This document shows positions 15,633 through 25,897 of a stretch of 64,000 nucleotides of DNA, piece by piece. Under the pieces are notes generated by a model, which did not search any database, had not been told where the DNA came from, and saw only the letters and a list, made by a program, of their open reading frames with translations. Each line of letters opens with the position of its first letter. Positions within the stretch are counted from its first letter, which is position 1. A program made the translations under genes and the position numbers. Source of the stretch: Legionella sp. (GTDB taxonomy: Bacteria; Pseudomonadota; Gammaproteobacteria; Legionellales; Legionellaceae). Where the stretch lies: assembly GCA_013697625.1 (NCBI GenBank), contig JACCWN010000019.1, positions 23,322 to 87,321 on the forward strand. The letters are read 5' to 3'.

Positions 15633-18476
15633 ATGGCAGGCAGAAAAGAAAATTTAAAATCGCTCTTTTCCAATACTCGAACACGAGTGATTATTTTATT
15701 TACAGTAATATTACTTCTATTAGCTGTTGGAATAGGCTATTTAAAATTTCGATCCTCTATACAATCCTCGGTTGAAACTTCTCGTATAAGTGGCTCACCC
15801 GATATTCAGTCAATCCCTGGATCACCAGATCCCAACCCGCAATATGCGAAAATTCAAGAAGAGCAAAATCTTGCACAAGCAGCCTTAGCTTTAAAGACTG
15901 GGCAGAGTGCACTTCCGACTATTATTCGTACACAAGCTATAGGGGAAGGTGTGGGCGTCATTGGTTCACCAGAAGGCAAAGCAGGTGTCGGTTTTGCTAC
16001 ATTGGCAAGATCAGAATTAGAGGGCAATCAGCATAGCCTTTGGCTTCAATCACTACAAAATTCAGCTTGCAGTCAAGCTGCTATACAAGCTATTTTGGAT
16101 CAAGGGGGTCAGGTTTCTGATTTAAGAAATGGATGTACCTGTTTGCAGCTAAAAAATCATGGTTATACATTAAAAGATCTAAAACCAATTTGTAATTGCA
16201 AGGATTTAAAAGCTGCAGGGTTTCTAGTTAAAGACTTAAAGGACGCAGGTTTCACTGCTGAGAGTCTAAGAGTCTGTGGCTTTACTGCTTGTGAACAGCA
16301 CAGTGCTGGTTTTAGCGCTGCAGAAATGAAAAAAGGCGGCTTTTCTGATGGTGAACTCAAAGGCGCTGGATTTTCAGATGAGGATATAAGAAAAGTCAGT
16401 GGGTTACCAGATAACGTTTCCCTTCAGGATGTTCGAAACTCAGGCTGCGATCCAATAGCCCTAAAAAAACTTCAGCTAGCAGGTGTTTCTGCTACAGCGA
16501 TTAGAAATATCAGTGGTTGTTCTGCTGAACAATTAAGAGCTGCTGGTTTCAGTGCCAAAGATCTTAGAGATGCAGGCTTTAGCGCTGCAGACTTGAAAAA
16601 TGCTGGTTTTACTCCAGAAGAATTAAAAGCTGCAGGTTTTAGTGCTCAAAATCTTAAAGATGCAGGATTTACAGCCGCTCAATTAAGAGCTGCAGGTTTT
16701 AACGCCAATGATCTTAAAGACGCGGGCTTTAATGCTGAGCAATTAAAAGCCGCAGGTTTTAATGCCAAGGATTTAAAAGCTGCAGGTTTCAATGCTGCGG
16801 ATTTAAAAAGTGCAGGATTTTCTGCAGACGATTTAAAAGCAGCAGGTTTCTCTCCTCAGGAAATAGCCAATGCCTTAGCGACTCCTGATGCAGCGGCAAC
16901 GGTTGTAGGTACACCCGCTAGTGATTGTAGTGTCGATTCATTAAAAAGAGCAAGGGCGAGTGGTGTGAGTGCTGCAACCATCAAACAAACAATGGGTTGT
17001 TCAGCAAGAGCCTTAAAAGATGCAGGTTACAGTGCCAAGGATTTAAGAGATGCAGGGTTTACTGCTGCTGAGCTTAAAAATGGAGGCTTTACCCCAAAAG
17101 AGCTAAAAGATGCGGGTTATTCTGCAAAAGATTTATACAATGCAGGAATTTCTGCCCAAGCATTAAAGGATCTAGGCTATGGTCTTGGCGATCTAAGAGA
17201 GGCTGGGATAAGTGCTGCTGATTTGAGAAAAATGGGTTTTACTGCCGAACAATTAAAAGCAGCAGGCTTTAGTGCCAAAGATTTAAAAGCTGCAGGTTTC
17301 AATGCTAATGATTTAAAAGCAGCAGGCTTTGACGCAAACGAGTTAAAAGCCGCGGGATTTTCTGCAGAAGATCTTGCTAAAGCTGGTTACAGCGCAAGAG
17401 ATTTAAAAGCAGCTGGGTTTTCTGCGGACGATTTGAAGAAAGCAGGTTTTAATGCAAGAGATTTAAGAGATGCCGGCTTTTCAGCAACACAACTAGCACA
17501 AGTAGGCATGAATACCACAGATGACTCAAGAGTAGCTGGTCTTGATCCAGTATCTCTGCCTGCAACTGGAGCGCGGCTTGACAAGATCCTCAGTAGCAGT
17601 GCGCCGGGGACCGCTCAATCCGGTGGTAATACGAAACAACTGAATGATATTTTAGCAAAGCAAAATCAGCAAATGGCTGAACAAAAGTATCAACAGACAA
17701 TTCAACAAAAAACCACTGAATTATTAAGCGCTGCAAACGCCTCCTTGCAAGATTGGAAAAAAATTGCTACACAAAGATACGTTGCCGGTCCTGAGGAAAA
17801 AGTTGTAGCTGTAGCGGCACCAGGTGCGGTAAGAGGAATCGCGGTGCCCCCTGTATTACCACCTGGACCTTTGGGACCAGGACCTGTTGCCATTGCTGAT
17901 CCCGCTTCAGTCATTATTAAAACGGGTGATATTTTATTTGCTGTTTTGGACACTGCTGTAAACAGTGATGAACCTGGTCCCATTCTAGCCACCATCGTCT
18001 CTGGAAAATTAAAAGGTTCTAAACTTATAGGTAGTTTTAATTTGCCATCGAATTCAAATAGAATGGTTATTTCCTTTAACTTAATCTCAATGCCAGGTGC
18101 AATCAAAACAAATTCGGTGTCAGCTGTTGCAATTGATCCGAATACAGGGAGGACTGCATTAGCAAGTAGGACAAATCATCATTATTTGATGCGGTATGGA
18201 TCCTTATTCGCTTCATCCTTTTTAGAAGGGTTTGGTAATGCCTTTCAATCAGCAAATACTGCCATCACCATTGGTGGGACTGGTGGTGGCAATAACATAA
18301 CAATCCAATCTGGTATAGGTCAATCCACCTTAGAAAATGCAGTGATTGGTTTAGCTACTGTCGGTAAGTCTTGGGGACAGCAGGCACAGCTTCTTATGAA
18401 TAGACCTACTACAGTGTTGGTATGCGCTGGTACAGGAATAGGGGTATTGTTTACCCAAGACGTAAGCTTAGTTTAA
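15633..18476 (+). CDS. icmE: Dot/Icm core-complex protein IcmE (DotG), VirB10-like
   Basis: A 947-residue protein that spans from the inner membrane to the outer-membrane ring and lines the channel. It has an N-terminal membrane segment (about residues 18-40), a very long ten-residue repeat region (about residues 170-630, consensus AGF-x-A-x-DLK-x), a Gln-rich linker and a C-terminal VirB10/TrbI-like domain from about residue 750 (ASVIIKTGDILFAVLDTAVNSDEPGPILATIVSGKLKGSKLIG). It is about 100 residues shorter than L. pneumophila DotG (1048), which is most simply explained by fewer repeats. It lies 4 bp after icmK. Confidence 0.96.
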   Translation: MAGRKENLKSLFSNTRTRVIILFTVILLLLAVGIGYLKFRSSIQSSVETSRISGSPDIQSIPGSPDPNPQYAKIQEEQNLAQAALALKTGQSALPTIIRTQAIGEGVGVIGSPEGKAGVGFATLARSELEGNQHSLWLQSLQNSACSQAAIQAILDQGGQVSDLRNGCTCLQLKNHGYTLKDLKPICNCKDLKAAGFLVKDLKDAGFTAESLRVCGFTACEQHSAGFSAAEMKKGGFSDGELKGAGFSDEDIRKVSGLPDNVSLQDVRNSGCDPIALKKLQLAGVSATAIRNISGCSAEQLRAAGFSAKDLRDAGFSAADLKNAGFTPEELKAAGFSAQNLKDAGFTAAQLRAAGFNANDLKDAGFNAEQLKAAGFNAKDLKAAGFNAADLKSAGFSADDLKAAGFSPQEIANALATPDAAATVVGTPASDCSVDSLKRARASGVSAATIKQTMGCSARALKDAGYSAKDLRDAGFTAAELKNGGFTPKELKDAGYSAKDLYNAGISAQALKDLGYGLGDLREAGISAADLRKMGFTAEQLKAAGFSAKDLKAAGFNANDLKAAGFDANELKAAGFSAEDLAKAGYSARDLKAAGFSADDLKKAGFNARDLRDAGFSATQLAQVGMNTTDDSRVAGLDPVSLPATGARLDKILSSSAPGTAQSGGNTKQLNDILAKQNQQMAEQKYQQTIQQKTTELLSAANASLQDWKKIATQRYVAGPEEKVVAVAAPGAVRGIAVPPVLPPGPLGPGPVAIADPASVIIKTGDILFAVLDTAVNSDEPGPILATIVSGKLKGSKLIGSFNLPSNSNRMVISFNLISMPGAIKTNSVSAVAIDPNTGRTALASRTNHHYLMRYGSLFASSFLEGFGNAFQSANTAITIGGTGGGNNITIQSGIGQSTLENAVIGLATVGKSWGQQAQLLMNRPTTVLVCAGTGIGVLFTQDVSLV
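16141..17520 (+). repeat. Ten-codon repeat arrays inside icmE
   Basis: Two blocks of imperfect 30-bp repeats encode ten-residue units of the type AGFSAKDLKD. Block one runs about 16141-16884 and block two about 16921-17505, separated by an Ala/Thr-rich spacer. Each block opens with a Cys-containing variant unit (GCSAEQLRAAGFSA near 16516 and GCSARALKDAGYSA near 16996), so block two looks like a duplicated copy of part of block one. Confidence 0.85.
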
Positions 18477-18492
18477 TTAATGGCAGGCTAAT

Positions 18493-19263
18493 ATGATAGA
18501 TAAAGATCCAGACAATGATGAATATAAATTTGTAGAATCCGATTTTCAAGAATCTTCATCCTTAGATAATAGGTTAGAAGACTCTGAAAATGCCTCCACA
18601 AGTCATGCATTTTCCTCAAATCAAACAAATAATATTAGGCGTAATGCTCTAATTACCATTGGTTTGATCTTTTTAGTTTTTTTTCTTTATCTATTTTTTT
18701 CAAGAAATAAACCAAAAATTGAACAATCGAGCCTACCACCTGCTACCCAAATAGCAACCCAACCATTAGTTACTGCAAATTCAAATATTGCTCCTCAGCC
18801 TGTAGCCAACCAAGTAGATCCGGATTTAAAACAAAAAGTTGCTACTATTGAGACAAGTCAACAAAGTTTCTCTGCTCAGGTAGCTTCAATGGGTCAGCAA
18901 ATTGATACCATCAGTACAAATGTAAATAATTTGAACACTGAAATCAGTAAACTCAATCAAACCATAACTACTTTATCAAGCCAAGTGGAAAAACAATCGT
19001 CCGAAGTACAGGTGATTATGTCTCGAGCCAAGGTTAAGCCCGCTAAAGTACATGTCATGCCAGGGCCACCACCTGTTGTATATTTTATTAAAGCAATTAT
19101 ACCAGGGAGGGCTTGGCTAATAGGTTCAGATGGTTCTACACTTAGTGTAAGAGAAGGATTAAAATTATATGGCTATGGAACAATTAAATTAATTGATTCC
19201 CTTCAAAGTCGTGTGGTAACTAGCTCAGGGAAGATTATTCGATTTAGTCAAGACGATAGCTGA
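18493..19263 (+). CDS. icmG: Dot/Icm protein IcmG (DotF)
   Basis: A 256-residue inner-membrane protein with an acidic cytosolic N terminus (about residues 1-55), one membrane segment (ALITIGLIFLVFFLYLFF), a periplasmic coiled-coil-like stretch (IDTISTNVNNLNTEISKLNQTITTLSSQVEKQ) and a small C-terminal globular domain. DotF associates with the DotG core and modulates its activity. It starts 16 bp after icmE. Confidence 0.93.
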   Translation: MIDKDPDNDEYKFVESDFQESSSLDNRLEDSENASTSHAFSSNQTNNIRRNALITIGLIFLVFFLYLFFSRNKPKIEQSSLPPATQIATQPLVTANSNIAPQPVANQVDPDLKQKVATIETSQQSFSAQVASMGQQIDTISTNVNNLNTEISKLNQTITTLSSQVEKQSSEVQVIMSRAKVKPAKVHVMPGPPPVVYFIKAIIPGRAWLIGSDGSTLSVREGLKLYGYGTIKLIDSLQSRVVTSSGKIIRFSQDDS

Positions 19264-19274
19264 GGTAACATTCT

Positions 19275-19820
19275 ATGGGTGGGATAACTGATCAGGTTGA
19301 TATTCTAACAAACTTATCCAATTCCTTGGGCCCCATTGAACGCCTTATAACTGGTGCTGGATATTTAATAGGTTGTATGTTTATATTCAAAGCATTATAT
19401 AGCCTTCGGATGTATGGTGAATCTAGAACAATGATGTCTAATAGTACCAGCATAAAAGAACCCTTACTGTATTTGTTTGTGGGTGTGATGTTAATTTATC
19501 TACCAACTGCTATGTCAATATTATTAGAATCCACTTTTTCTGTTAGTAGTCCGCTTCAATATGCCCCTGTGAATAGTAAAAATGTAGGCATTAACACGCT
19601 CTTTGGTAGCGGCAGTGCTATAGGTAAACCACTGTCGATGTTCATTCAGGTCATTGGTTTAGTTGCCTTTGTAAGGGGATGGGTTCTACTTGCTAGATCT
19701 GGTTCTCAAGGACAGCAACCAGGAGGTGCTGGTAAAGGAATGATACATATATTTGGTGGTATTTTGGCTGTAAATATTGTAGGAACTTTACAAATGATTA
19801 ATAATACATTGTATGGTTAA
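19275..19820 (+). CDS. icmC: Dot/Icm inner-membrane protein IcmC (DotE)
   Basis: A 181-residue polytopic membrane protein with about four hydrophobic segments (for example LITGAGYLIGCMFIFKALYSL and LLYLFVGVMLIYLPTAM). IcmC, IcmD and IcmV belong to a related group of small Dot/Icm membrane proteins. It starts 11 bp after icmG and is slightly shorter than the L. pneumophila protein. The exact role in the channel is not established. Confidence 0.9.
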   Translation: MGGITDQVDILTNLSNSLGPIERLITGAGYLIGCMFIFKALYSLRMYGESRTMMSNSTSIKEPLLYLFVGVMLIYLPTAMSILLESTFSVSSPLQYAPVNSKNVGINTLFGSGSAIGKPLSMFIQVIGLVAFVRGWVLLARSGSQGQQPGGAGKGMIHIFGGILAVNIVGTLQMINNTLYG

Positions 19821-19843
19821 TTGAATAATAACGAGGAAATTTT

Positions 19844-20245
19844 GTGAATAATTATAATAATAAATCAAACAATAAACTTTGGTTAATAAGTACAATTTGT
19901 ATGGGAATGATGTTTTTATTATGTCAAGACCTTTCGGCTTCCAGCGAAATGACCATTGGCTCAATGGCCGCAAAGATTACAGGTTCTTTTGGAAATTTAG
20001 CTAAACTTATTACTGCAGGCTCATATTTGGCTGGTTTAGGTTTTGCAGTAGGCGCCATAATGAAATTTAAAGCTCATAAAGACAATCCAACACAGGTCCC
20101 AATCGGTACTCCTATCGCTCTAATATTTATTGCAGCAGCTTTATTGTTTCTACCTACCATTTTAGGCATCACTGGCGCAACAATGTTTGGTGGCGCTGGA
20201 AAGACTGCAGGGCCTACAGGTACCATATTTGAATCAGGTAAGTAG
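19844..20245 (+). CDS. icmD: Dot/Icm inner-membrane protein IcmD (DotP)
   Basis: A 133-residue membrane protein starting at a GTG preceded by GAGGAAA. An N-terminal hydrophobic segment ends near QDLSASSEM and may be a signal peptide; two more membrane segments follow (LITAGSYLAGLGFAVGAIM and ALIFIAAALLFLPTILGI). The motif AGSYLAGLGFAVGAIMKFKAHKDNPTQVPIGTP is characteristic of IcmD. It follows icmC by 23 bp. Confidence 0.92.
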   Translation: MNNYNNKSNNKLWLISTICMGMMFLLCQDLSASSEMTIGSMAAKITGSFGNLAKLITAGSYLAGLGFAVGAIMKFKAHKDNPTQVPIGTPIALIFIAAALLFLPTILGITGATMFGGAGKTAGPTGTIFESGK

Positions 20246-20345
20246 TTATTATATAAGGCACTTATTCCAATGAGTCGGGTTTATAATGTGCCTTATGCCT
20301 TATTTAGCAGAGAAGTGTAAGATGATTTCAACATAAGAGCCTACA

Positions 20346-20972
20346 ATGGCAAATAATTATCAAAGCAAAGAATTAAAATTAATTGCCTCGCCGGGTTCAT
20401 GGCGCTTATATTCAGCTAGAAAAGTTGATGAACGTTTTAAAGAGTATGAAAAAAAAGTATTCTATAGAGACCGTTATACCTGCCAATTTTGTGGATTTCA
20501 AGCAAGACTATTTCAAGAAATAGTCAATTTAGATCAAAATTATTCTAATAATAAGCTTTCTAATTTAGTTACTGCCTGTTGTTTTTGTGCCCAGTGTTTT
20601 TTTATTGAATCTGTAGGTGTGGGCGGTTATGGCGGGGGTACACTTATATACCTACCAGAACTTACACAGCCTGAACTAAACAGTCTTTGTCATGTCTTAT
20701 TTTGTGCTATAACAAACGATACTGGATATAAAGTAAGTGCTCAAACCATTTATCGAAGCTTTAAGTTTAGGTCGCAATTTATAGAAGAAAAGTTTGGGGA
20801 AGGGACCAGTGACCCAGGCTTATTTGGACAATTAATGATTGACTCAGGTGTAACAGATGACATGATTCGAGAGCAATTGTTTAAAAATATCTTATTATTG
20901 CCTTCAAGAGCTAAATTTCGTAAACAAATAGAAAAATGGGCTGCCAGCGCCTTAGAAGAAATTGCAGATTAA
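20346..20972 (+). CDS. icmJ: Dot/Icm coupling-complex protein IcmJ (DotN)
   Basis: A 208-residue cytosolic protein that binds the DotL/IcmO C-terminal tail in L. pneumophila. Two cysteine pairs (CQFC near residue 45 and CCFCAQC near residue 80) match the zinc site seen in the DotN structure, which has an HNH-like fold without nuclease activity. A 100-bp gap containing an imperfect hairpin separates it from icmD. Confidence 0.94.
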   Translation: MANNYQSKELKLIASPGSWRLYSARKVDERFKEYEKKVFYRDRYTCQFCGFQARLFQEIVNLDQNYSNNKLSNLVTACCFCAQCFFIESVGVGGYGGGTLIYLPELTQPELNSLCHVLFCAITNDTGYKVSAQTIYRSFKFRSQFIEEKFGEGTSDPGLFGQLMIDSGVTDDMIREQLFKNILLLPSRAKFRKQIEKWAASALEEIAD

Positions 20973-21075
20973 ATATAATACATTAAAAGGTGAAAGTTGT
21001 TAATTTTCTTCAACTGGCCCTCATAGTTAAAAAAGCAAAGATACTCTATTTTTAAAATTCTTTTGGGGACATTTG

Positions 21076-24000
21076 ATGGCATGGGCTGAATCTTTTTTTG
21101 AAGGTATCGATACATTTTTTGCTTGGTTGAGTACTTCTCTTAAACAAACAACTGAATCTTATATTTCACTCGAAACTGCCGATAGTGTGGATGTTTTAGT
21201 CAATCATGATGGTTCATTATTAACAGTCCTAGAAATAGAGGGTATAACTGCTTTAGCTGGCATAGATGAATTTGATCGTTTAGTAGAAGGCCTGACCAAT
21301 GCTTTTCAAACAGCGATGCATAGGCCTGGTCATGCATTACAGGTATATTATAGTCATGATAAGCAGAACATTAAAAAGGTAATACAAGACATTTATGAAC
21401 CTGCTAAAAAGACTGCTACCCGATTGGAATTAAACTTAACTGATTTATTTGAAGAAAGAGTGGATTATTTATCCTTATATTGCGCAGATGAGCGTACCTA
21501 TTTTGTTTTAATAACGCGACCATTCAATTTACCCAATGATCAATTGAAAGCTGCAAATAAAAATAAAATGAAGTTTATCAGAGAAAAAAAAATTCCCCCT
21601 TTTCAAAGCACTCAAACAGTTTTTGCTGCTATTCCAGAGCTACGTGATGTTCACGATGCCTACGTTCGTTCTGTTTTGAATGACTTAGATACGCTGAATA
21701 TTCTAGCCAAAGCATTGGAAGTACATGATGCAGTTTATGCAATACGAATGACCGCTGATGCAGATTTTACTGCGGAAGAATGGCGAGCCACCCTTCCTGG
21801 CGACAAACTACCAGTCAGAGAAGTCAATAGTTTTAATGGTGATCCCTCTGATTTATTATGGCCTTCACTGGCCAGGCAAATCATACCAAGAGATGCAGAT
21901 GTCCTTGATATCCGAACAGTTAAAGTTGGGGAAAAATTATATGCGTCGGCTTTCATTGATTTATTCCCTAAAGATATTCGCCCCTTTGTAAACCTGTTTT
22001 CTCGTTTACTGCCTACCCACATTCCCTGGAGAATTTCATTTTTAATTGAAAGTGAAGGATTGGATACAATTAAGCTCAAAGGGACCTTGGCTTCAATCTT
22101 AAGCTTTAGTTCAAGTCAAAACCGATTGTTAAGCGACTCGGTTAATTTATTGAAGTATGTGCAGCTAAACACAGACGAGGCGGTTGTACGTCTGCGTGTA
22201 GTTGCAACAACCTGGGCTTTTGAAAATAATTTACCCTTATTACGACGCAGACATTCAGAATTAGTGAAAGCTATACAAGGATGGGGTTCAACGGATGTTG
22301 CTGAAATATGCGGTGATCCCTTTGCTGGATTTGTTTCTACCATGTTGGCTAGCACAATGAATAGTGCTGCAGTAGCCTCTGTTGCGCCCCTTAGTGATGT
22401 GATAAGCATGTTACCCATCACGCGGCCCGCATCCCCTTGGAAAAAGGGAGCCTTACTCTTTCGAACCCCTGATGGAAAACCTTGGCCATTTCAACCTGGA
22501 TCTTCAGAACAAACAACCTGGATTGATTTGGTTTATGCTCGTCCAGGTTCAGGTAAGTCTGTTTTATCCAACACCTTGAATTTAGCTCTTTGTTTATCAG
22601 GTGGACTGGTCAGAATACCCCGCATAGCCATCATTGATATTGGGCCTTCAAGCAGTGGACTTATTTCATTACTAAAGGAAGCTTTGCCTGCTTCTAAGCG
22701 ACATTTAGTTGCCTACCATAGATTAAGAATGTCGGCTGAATACTCAATCAATCCTTTTGATACACAATTAGGGTGTCGTTACCCAACAGCACTTGAGCGT
22801 TCTTTTTTAGTTAACTTTATGACCCTTTTAACAACCCCTTTGGGTGCTGAAAAACCTTATGATGGGATGCCTGATTTAGCTGGCATGGTTGTGGATGAGC
22901 TTTATAAAAGTATGGCTGATGAATTTAATCCTTCGCCCTATGCGCCAGGTATTGAAGAGTTTATAGACAGTATATTGGAAGAGATAGGCTTTATTATTGA
23001 TTCAAAATCAACCTGGTGGGAGGTCACCGATGCTTTGTTTTCAGCCGGTTTTGTTCATGAATCTATGTTAGCTCAACGGTATGCAATGCCCTTACTAGCT
23101 GATTCTGCCTCCATATGTCGGACACCTGCTATTGAAGATCTATATGGAAAAATAACTGCACCTACCGGTGAAACATTGATCAATGCATTTTCAAGGATGG
23201 TTTCAAGCTCAGTACGTGAATACCCTATTTTATCTCGTGTCAGTCGCTTTGATCTTGGTGACGCACGGGTAGTTTCCCTTGATTTAGATGAGGTCGCTAA
23301 AAGTGGAGGAGATGCTGCTGACAGACAAACAGCCGTTATGTATATGTTAGCCCGCTATGTATTGGCCAGACATTATTATCTCACAGAAGAAAGTATGAAT
23401 AACATCCCTGATCAGTACAAAGCATATCATAAGGAACGCATAGCAGAAATTAGAGAAGATTTTAAACGAATCATTTATGATGAATTTCACCGAACTTCAA
23501 AATCTTCCGCTGTGCGTGAACAGGTCATTATTGATATGCGGGAAGGTCGTAAATGGAAAGTTCAAATTGCATTACTTTCCCAATCTATAGAGGATTTTGA
23601 TCCCATCATGATTGATTTTGCTACATCAATTTACATTATGGATGCTGGGCCTTCGCAATCGATAGAAAAAACCACTGCCATTTTTGGATTGTCAGAAACT
23701 GCAAAAATAGCACTTCGAACAAGAGTTCATGGGCCAAGGGAGGGAGGCGCCACTTTCTTAGCACAATTTTCAACTAAAAATGGGGTTAATGTTCAATTAT
23801 TAACATTGACTCTTGGCCCTGTTGAATTATGGGCCTTCAGTACGACTGCAGAAGATGCTACAGTAAGAAACCATTTATATAGACATTTGGGGCCCAATGA
23901 AGCCAGACGATTACTGGCCACTTTATTCCCAAATGGCACCATAACAAAAGAATTAGAGGAACGTTTAGCAAATATCAAGGCACAGGAAGGGCTCATCGAA

Positions 24001-24102
24001 GATGAAGTTAAAGAAGGTGTGACTGTGCAATTGGTGAATGACATACTAGAGGCATATTCAAAAGATCCAAAAATAAAATCTTTACCTTCTAAAGTATCCT
24101 AA
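21076..24102 (+). CDS. icmB: Dot/Icm ATPase IcmB (DotO), VirB4-like
   Basis: A 1008-residue cytosolic AAA+ ATPase that docks at the base of the Dot/Icm machine with DotB. Walker A is ARPGSGKSVLSNTL (Lys494), and Walker B-like IIYDEFHRTSKSS follows near residue 800. The ATG at 21076, preceded by GGGGAC, is preferred to the in-frame TTG one codon upstream. In L. pneumophila, tphA/icmH and icmF follow icmB; here the next gene is convergent rimK, so the icm cluster ends at this gene. Confidence 0.96.
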   Translation: MAWAESFFEGIDTFFAWLSTSLKQTTESYISLETADSVDVLVNHDGSLLTVLEIEGITALAGIDEFDRLVEGLTNAFQTAMHRPGHALQVYYSHDKQNIKKVIQDIYEPAKKTATRLELNLTDLFEERVDYLSLYCADERTYFVLITRPFNLPNDQLKAANKNKMKFIREKKIPPFQSTQTVFAAIPELRDVHDAYVRSVLNDLDTLNILAKALEVHDAVYAIRMTADADFTAEEWRATLPGDKLPVREVNSFNGDPSDLLWPSLARQIIPRDADVLDIRTVKVGEKLYASAFIDLFPKDIRPFVNLFSRLLPTHIPWRISFLIESEGLDTIKLKGTLASILSFSSSQNRLLSDSVNLLKYVQLNTDEAVVRLRVVATTWAFENNLPLLRRRHSELVKAIQGWGSTDVAEICGDPFAGFVSTMLASTMNSAAVASVAPLSDVISMLPITRPASPWKKGALLFRTPDGKPWPFQPGSSEQTTWIDLVYARPGSGKSVLSNTLNLALCLSGGLVRIPRIAIIDIGPSSSGLISLLKEALPASKRHLVAYHRLRMSAEYSINPFDTQLGCRYPTALERSFLVNFMTLLTTPLGAEKPYDGMPDLAGMVVDELYKSMADEFNPSPYAPGIEEFIDSILEEIGFIIDSKSTWWEVTDALFSAGFVHESMLAQRYAMPLLADSASICRTPAIEDLYGKITAPTGETLINAFSRMVSSSVREYPILSRVSRFDLGDARVVSLDLDEVAKSGGDAADRQTAVMYMLARYVLARHYYLTEESMNNIPDQYKAYHKERIAEIREDFKRIIYDEFHRTSKSSAVREQVIIDMREGRKWKVQIALLSQSIEDFDPIMIDFATSIYIMDAGPSQSIEKTTAIFGLSETAKIALRTRVHGPREGGATFLAQFSTKNGVNVQLLTLTLGPVELWAFSTTAEDATVRNHLYRHLGPNEARRLLATLFPNGTITKELEERLANIKAQEGLIEDEVKEGVTVQLVNDILEAYSKDPKIKSLPSKVS

Positions 24103-24317
24103 AATTCTACACATCTGCCTACGTACCGGGCCTTATGCACGAACCCAAACAATCTGGCATCAAGATCATTTCTGGATTTTGCAAACATCCTAGAACTTAG
24201 GGCAATTATGACTTCATAAACTACTTTTTTTAACCTCAACCTGGCTTGCAACGGCTTAATCTGCTTTCTAAACTAGCTTTGTTATGATGTATATTTTATC
24301 ACAAATCCCAAAATCGT
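24103..24317. other. Convergent gap between icmB and rimK
   Basis: This 215-bp gap between convergent genes would be expected to carry terminators. No strong hairpin with a T-run was recognised, and no remnant of tphA or icmF is seen. Confidence 0.4.
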
Positions 24318-25226
24318 TCATCCATGGAATCTATCATTAATTCTGATTGGCTTAGCCTTTTTTTCAATGTATTTGATGATATTACCGGCAATATTTATGC
24401 CGGTAGCTTTTTCAATACCTTCCAAACCCGGGGAAGAATTAATTTCCAAAACCAAAGGCCCATGGTTTGAACGGATGATGTCCACGCCCGCTACTTTTAA
24501 ACCCATGGTTTTAGCAGCCTGTATAGCTATAGCGCGCTCTTGTGGTGATAGTTTCACTTTTACTGCTTTGCCTCCTTGATGAACGTTTGCTCTAAATTCG
24601 CCTTCTTTTGCAACACGTTTAACTGCAGCAACAACTTTATCCCCTATGACAAAACAGCGAATATCAGTGCCACGTGACTCCTCAATGAATTCTTGTACTA
24701 AAATATTGGCACGCATTTCTTTGAATGCATTGATGATACTAACTGCAGATTGATGACTGTCTGCTAAAATGACACCCTTACCCTGAGTCCCCTCAAGTAA
24801 TTTTATAACCAAGGGCGCGCCACCAACCATAAGTACCAGATCTTCTGTGTCATCAGGGGACTGAGCAAAACTTGTCAATGGCATAGGAATGCCTTTTCGG
24901 GCTAACAATTGTAATGAGCGGAATTTATCCCTTGAACGCGAGATAGCAATAGATTCATTTAAGGTATACATACCCATGGTTTCCATATGACGTAAAACCG
25001 CAGTACCATAAAAGGTAGTGGATGCACCAATCCGTGGAATCACTGCATCGAAATGAGGTAAAGCTTCACCCCCTCTATAGTGAACCTTAGGGTTAGATGC
25101 TGCCACATTCATATAACAATACAGGGGGTTAATGATGCTGACCACATGGCCAGCTGCCTCACCCTCATTTTTTAAACGCTGATGAGAATATAAACGTGGA
25201 TTTGTGGCTAAAATTGCAATTTTCAT
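24318..25226 (-). CDS. rimK: RimK-type alpha-L-glutamate ligase
   Basis: A 302-residue ATP-grasp enzyme. In E. coli RimK adds glutamate residues to the C terminus of ribosomal protein S6 and can make poly-glutamate. Visible motifs are the N-terminal RimK domain ([15 protein letters not shown]), the ATP-grasp segment [19 protein letters not shown] and the metal-binding end [23 protein letters not shown]. It lies 16 bp upstream (in chromosome coordinates) of the SCO gene on the same strand, so it may be the last gene of the cytochrome oxidase assembly operon. Confidence 0.93.
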   Translation of the reverse strand: MKIAILATNPRLYSHQRLKNEGEAAGHVVSIINPLYCYMNVAASNPKVHYRGGEALPHFDAVIPRIGASTTFYGTAVLRHMETMGMYTLNESIAISRSRDKFRSLQLLARKGIPMPLTSFAQSPDDTEDLVLMVGGAPLVIKLLEGTQGKGVILADSHQSAVSIINAFKEMRANILVQEFIEESRGTDIRCFVIGDKVVAAVKRVAKEGEFRANVHQGGKAVKVKLSPQERAIAIQAAKTMGLKVAGVDIIRSNHGPLVLEINSSPGLEGIEKATGINIAGNIIKYIEKKAKPIRINDRFHG

Positions 25227-25242
25227 GATTAAAAATCCTAAA

Positions 25243-25884
25243 TTAAGAGGCTAACAACATATAATCCTTTGCCATTAAGTTTGCATTATGTGGCAGAGTA
25301 AAAAAAACATTTAATTGTCCTTTGGGGTTGAATAACATGATTGCACCGCTGTGTTGGATATCATACCTGCGTTTTGAGTCTCCAGATTTACTTGCAATTT
25401 TTTGATATACAATACCCATTTCCTTTGTCATGGCTTCAATAATGGAATCATTGCCGCGGGCTGCGAAAAATTTTGGATTGAATGCTTGGACGTATTGCTT
25501 TAATTTATCCAAGGTATCACTTTCTGGATCAATGGAAATCATGACTACTTGGGGCAACTCAAGTTCCTTTTTTTCAAGGATTTTATACATCTTACCTAAT
25601 TCTGCCATGGTGGTTGGGCAAAGATACCCACATTGGGTAAATCCAAAAAATACAAAGGTCCATTTCCCTTTGAGTTTACTGTTATCAAAAAGTTTGTTAT
25701 CTATACCCTTTAATTTAAAGGGTTGTACCGTTCTAGGTGTTTCAAGGTAGGTGCCATGAAAATGTGTTAAGTCTATTTTTTTAGGTATATGTACATGTTT
25801 GGACAGAAGAATACCTGCAATCAAACCTACGAGGCTTAATAAGCAAATACCTAAATAGTTACGGGTAGTTTTTTTTAAAAACAT
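25243..25884 (-). CDS. SCO1/SenC family copper chaperone
   Basis: A 213-residue membrane-anchored thioredoxin-fold protein that helps deliver copper to the CuA site of cytochrome c oxidase. It has an N-terminal membrane anchor ([18 protein letters not shown]), the copper-binding CxxxCP motif ([12 protein letters not shown]) and the distal conserved histidine ([10 protein letters not shown]). It belongs to a same-strand run with ctaB, ctaA and the SURF1 gene, all in aa3 oxidase assembly. Confidence 0.93.
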   Translation of the reverse strand: MFLKKTTRNYLGICLLSLVGLIAGILLSKHVHIPKKIDLTHFHGTYLETPRTVQPFKLKGIDNKLFDNSKLKGKWTFVFFGFTQCGYLCPTTMAELGKMYKILEKKELELPQVVMISIDPESDTLDKLKQYVQAFNPKFFAARGNDSIIEAMTKEMGIVYQKIASKSGDSKRRYDIQHSGAIMLFNPKGQLNVFFTLPHNANLMAKDYMLLAS

Positions 25885-25897
25885 TTATTTTACATCC

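Noticed and set aside
16141..17520. Regular 30-bp repeats that could suggest a CRISPR array
   Set aside because: The repeats are in frame, have no unique spacers and encode the known ten-residue motif of DotG.
17702..18106. Minus-strand 134-codon frame opposite icmE
   Set aside because: Antisense to the conserved VirB10-like domain and Gly/Pro-rich by mirror composition; no independent support.
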